Assembly (NCBI GenBank): GCA_030267965.1
Contig: BRYA01000057.1
Span: forward strand, 1 to 30,773
DNA: 30,773 nt
Reading direction: 5' to 3'
Source: Triparma columacea
Taxonomy: Eukaryota > Sar > Bolidophyceae > Parmales > Triparmaceae
Position 1 is the stretch's first letter. Each line of letters starts with the position of its first letter. The notes beneath the pieces were generated by a model, which did not search any database, was not told the origin of the DNA, and was given only the letters and a program-made list of their open reading frames with translations. The translations under genes and the position numbers were made by a program. Positions 29,202 through 30,773 of this stretch are shown here, one piece after another.

Positions 29202-30773
29202 ATGGGGATTTGGACTCCTGAGCAATTAAAGGATATTGCGGCCGCAGCGATGTATGTGCGAAAATATTATTCGTCGCGGCTCACCCATCATCTTCGTCGT
29301 GAAAACAAAATTTCCCCCTCACGCTTTCGCAGGCTGATGACCGACAGTGAGATGGATTTAACTATTCTCCTGAAGCAGAGAGACAAGGAGATAGCTGGAT
29401 TGAAGGCCTCCTTAAGGTCAACAAGAGCTCAACATACTGCCGATCTTACATCTACAGCATCGGCAGCCAACGACCTTGTTGCCTTTGTTAAGGGCACTGC
29501 ACACGATGGCACAGCTGCTGACATTGTCAGTGCTGCAACTGACCTTGCTGTCCTCCTTGCCGCCGCCGCTGATTCCGCCGCGGATCAGTCTGCTATTATC
29601 GGGCATGCTGAGGCAACCGAAGACCACGAAAGTGCCGCTGATGTCGTTAAGGCAAATGACTATGCTGCCAACCTTGGGGCAACTGCTGATACGGATGGGC
29701 CTCATGGAGACGTCGGAGGAGGTGAGTTTGCGTAGGGGGTCAAATGGGAAGGTTGCCAATTTGGTGGTGCAGTGGGAAAAAGATGGGTCGTTGGGAAGTC
29801 TGATGAAATGATTAAAATATGCTCAAAAACATCAACATTTCCACACCCGCAGAATCTGAAAATGATCATGGGGAAGCCAGACGAGGTGAGTGAGCGTCGA
29901 GTGCTCGAGGAGATAGAGAATATCTTTATACTTGAGGAGAGGGCGGGAGATGTGTGGGAGGACAAGATGAAGTTTGCCACTTTTGCTCATTTTCACCTCT
30001 TTGTCGTTTCTGCTGCAGCAACTGAAATGTCACATGAGGACGCCGGACGAGGTAAGTTGTGCGTTGAGCGCCGGATAAAAAAATACATATTAATACTCTA
30101 GGCGAGAGCGGGAGAGTCGCGGGAGGGCGCGTTGAAACTTTGTAATTTGTTCTCACTTTTGCAACAACGTTGTCCCCTTCGCAGTCGCTAAATCTAAAAG
30201 CTCTCACGAGGACGCTGGACAAGACCGAGGTAAGTTCGTTTCAGGGGGTTGTATGGGGGGAGACCCTTGATATTCTACACAGAAACGCGCGCCGGTCTGC
30301 GGCGACCGCATGGGTTCCGTCCCCGGCGACCGCGTGGGTTCCGTCTGCGGTGACCGCATGGGATCCGTCTCTGGCGACCGCATGGGTTCCGTCTGCGGTG
30401 ACCGCATGGGGCGCTTCTGCGGCGACCGCATGGGACGCTTCTGCGGCGACCGCATGGGACACTTCTGCGGCGACCGCGTGGGGCGCTTGATATGCTACAC
30501 AGAAACGAGGAGCACGCATGGAAATCTCTTCATGTTGACTCACAAATACCATGATCGCCATTACCGCAGACTCCAAAAACCGTCACGAGGACGTGGAACG
30601 AGGTGAGTTGTGCGTTGAGAGCGGGGAAAGGAAATACACATTTTAATACTCTAGGGGAGAGCGGGAGAGTCGCGGGAGGGCGCGTTGAAACTTTGTAGTT
30701 TTTTCTCACCGCCTGCGTGCGGAACGTGCGGAGCCGTTTGCGGAGGGCCTGGCCCTCGGCGTCGAGCTCGACG
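29202..30773 (+). CDS. Unrecognised gene with a serial mini-exon array, 3' end outside window
   Basis: Proposed join 29202-29721, 29853-29885, 30019-30051, 30185-30229, 30570-30602, then beyond the window. Exon 1 encodes MGIWTPEQLKDIAAAAMYVR, a charged helix (LLKQRDKEIAGLKASLRSTR) and an Ala/Asp-rich part (AADIVSAATDLAVLLAAAAD). The next four exons are 33, 33, 45 and 33 nt, all phase 1 at both ends, and encode related peptides: ESENDHGEARR, ATEMSHEDAGR, VAKSKSSHEDAGQDR and DSKNRHEDVER. Introns are 131, 133, 133 and 340 bp. Because each exon is a multiple of three in the same phase, any subset could be skipped without a frameshift. No family is recognised. The start at 29202 is a guess: a later ATG at 29338 follows a possible acceptor (TTTCGCAG), and an upstream phase-1 exon is possible. 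Confidence 0.55.
30019..30157 (+). repeat. Exon-plus-intron duplication, copy 1
   Basis: This segment (exon CATGAGGACG..., donor and first ~105 bp of the intron) matches 30570-30709. Shared words include GAGTCGCGGGAGGGCGCGTT and TTAATACTCTAGG, plus TTGAAACTTTGTA. The period is about 551 bp. Confidence 0.85.
30296..30487 (+). repeat. 24-bp minisatellite, eight units, in a mini-exon-gene intron
   Basis: Eight units of TCTGCGGCGACCGCATGGG plus five variable bases (TTCCG, ATCCG or GCGCT types) lie in the 340-bp intron between the 45-nt and last 33-nt exon. The array is bounded by two near-identical 22-bp copies of TTGATATTCTACACAGAAAC (about 30266-30287 and 30486-30507). Period is a multiple of three, so it stays open in several frames, but it lies between a good donor and acceptor. 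Confidence 0.93.
30570..30709 (+). repeat. Exon-plus-intron duplication, copy 2
   Basis: Second copy of the unit at 30019-30157, containing the exon that encodes DSKNRHEDVER and the start of its intron. Sequence upstream of the exon is not shared, so the duplicated block begins at or within the exon. Confidence 0.85.

Noticed and set aside
30241..30576. Minus-strand frame with HAVAAEA-type repeats
   Set aside because: It is the antisense of the 24-bp minisatellite, open only because the period is divisible by three; the plus strand has clear splice sites around it.

Overview
This window looks like nuclear DNA from a eukaryotic microalga. Most genes carry short GT-AG introns (about 75-340 bp, donors mostly GTGAG or GTAAG, acceptors often CGCAG). 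Genes lie on both strands a few hundred bases or less apart. Several products carry signal-peptide-like N-termini of the kind used for plastids of secondary origin. BspA-like leucine-rich repeat genes, a Mn-type superoxide dismutase with a layered leader and a Mini-RNase III-like protein fit an ochrophyte stramenopile such as a bolidophyte (Parmales). That placement is inference; no marker gene here settles it. All gene models were spliced by eye.

Layout. 1-1463 (-): 5' exon of a gene cut by the window edge, apparently a metallo-beta-lactamase-fold protein. 2197-5449 (-): two tandem BspA-like LRR genes with 12 and 19 repeats and a vestige of a third 5' flank. 5890-10686 (+): an ABCG half-transporter and an ABCF/GCN20-type ATPase. 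10687-11353: an AT-rich island with a 27-A run. 11354-12977 (-): a DnaJ-DUF1977 membrane co-chaperone. 13891-16451 (+): a 765-residue protein of unknown function with a basic tail. 16558-17376 (-): an acidic Ser/Glu/Asp protein. 17592-18848 (-): a Mn-type SOD, divergent from a GH28-like protein with C-terminal membrane segments (18891-20914 +). 21122-22528 (+): a Cys-rich type I membrane protein. 22608-23255 (-): a Mini-RNase III-like protein. 23620-25689 (+): an MBOAT acyltransferase. 25775-27533 (-): an RUS/DUF647 protein. 27765-28673 (-): a proteasome beta-subunit-like protein with a signal peptide. From 29202 (+) to the window end: an unrecognised gene whose exons become an array of 33-45 nt phase-1 mini-exons.

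The genes do not form a pathway; neighbours appear independently regulated. The structures most worth attention are: the mini-exon array with its duplicated exon-intron unit and 24-bp minisatellite; a CTTCGCTCG-like word recurring in introns of unrelated genes; the secretory-looking proteasome subunit; the membrane-anchored GH28 protein lacking a key histidine; and the LRR duplication with a leftover promoter copy.
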